Assembly (NCBI GenBank): GCA_963678675.1
Contig: OY783192.1
Coordinates: 30,519,487-30,583,486 of the forward strand
Length of the DNA: 64,000 nucleotides
Direction of reading: 5' to 3'
Source of the DNA: Xiphydria camelus
Lineage: Eukaryota > Arthropoda > Insecta > Hymenoptera > Xiphydriidae
Below are positions 63,727 through 64,000 of this stretch, one piece after another. The notes beneath the pieces were generated by a model. That model ran no database searches, was not told the DNA's origin, and saw only the letters and a list, made by a program, of their open reading frames with translations. Made by a program: the position numbers and the translations under genes. The number at the start of each line of letters is the position of its first letter. Position 1 is the stretch's first letter.

Positions 63727-64000
63727 AGACCCCGCAACCGCCGGTAGCGCTTACGTACTATACCTCGCGTCGCTGTTCTCGCCGTCGGCGGCGGCGTTGA
63801 TCGCATTCGTTGTCGCTTCGTCACTTTCTCCGGGAGAACCTTCTGTTAGATAAGAAAAATCCTTCAAGGAGAAATCCTGGAATCCCTTCGACGGCTCGCG
63901 GAGACCCGGCAGCGCGCCGCGCCCTTGCGCGAGTGGCGAGTAGCGAGCGATCCTCCCGGGGAAAGGATCGTCGTTACGCGCGCTACTCGAGGGAACGCTT
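63727..64000 (+). other. Downstream region of the gene; no polyadenylation signal seen
   Basis: After the TGA the sequence is GC-rich. It contains no AATAAA or ATTAAA up to the window edge, so the 3' end of the transcript is probably beyond 64,000 or uses a variant signal. No other gene is visible in this stretch. Confidence 0.5.

Overview
The window looks like animal DNA, most likely from an insect. The evidence is one gene with small introns, a TATA/initiator promoter of the arthropod type and a His/Lys/Glu-rich C-terminus of a kind known from insects. A hymenopteran is my guess, with low confidence. There is no prokaryotic-style gene organisation.

Positions 1 to about 53,910 are one uninterrupted satellite array that continues off the left edge. 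Using a fixed landmark in the repeat (first at 296, last at 53,626), the array contains 166 complete monomers: 129 of 333 bp, 16 of 332 bp and 21 of 241 bp. The 333-bp monomer is itself a diverged inverted dimer of two halves of about 166 bp, with symmetry axes near monomer positions 43 and 210. The 241-bp variants have lost 92 bp around one axis and carry a re-inverted segment there. Variants are arranged in higher-order blocks. The clearest is a 5,384-bp (17-monomer) tandem duplication at 39,862-45,245 and 45,246-50,629. Hybrid monomers mark unequal exchange. The array ends in a near-perfect 115-bp foldback centred at 53,808.

Positions 53,911-59,650 are a transition zone: a 51/54-bp minisatellite, a diverged 166-bp direct duplication, a 27-bp x5 repeat, several short inverted-repeat elements sharing CACTGAGAGAAA-type ends (one nested in another), a GC/CpG-rich block without a supportable gene, a diverged 257-bp tandem duplication, and microsatellite/poly-G tracts.

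Positions 59,661-63,726 hold the only gene I can support. It is a five-exon, plus-strand gene for a predicted 862-residue secreted protein. The signal peptide is split by intron 1. The middle is a long Ala/Pro/Gln-rich region with a 10-residue repeat, followed by a charged segment and a His/Lys/Glu/Gly-rich C-terminus resembling insect DUF4779 proteins. Intron 3 carries another CACTGAG-ended element starting 25 bp after the splice donor. The last 270 bp are downstream sequence without a visible AATAAA signal.
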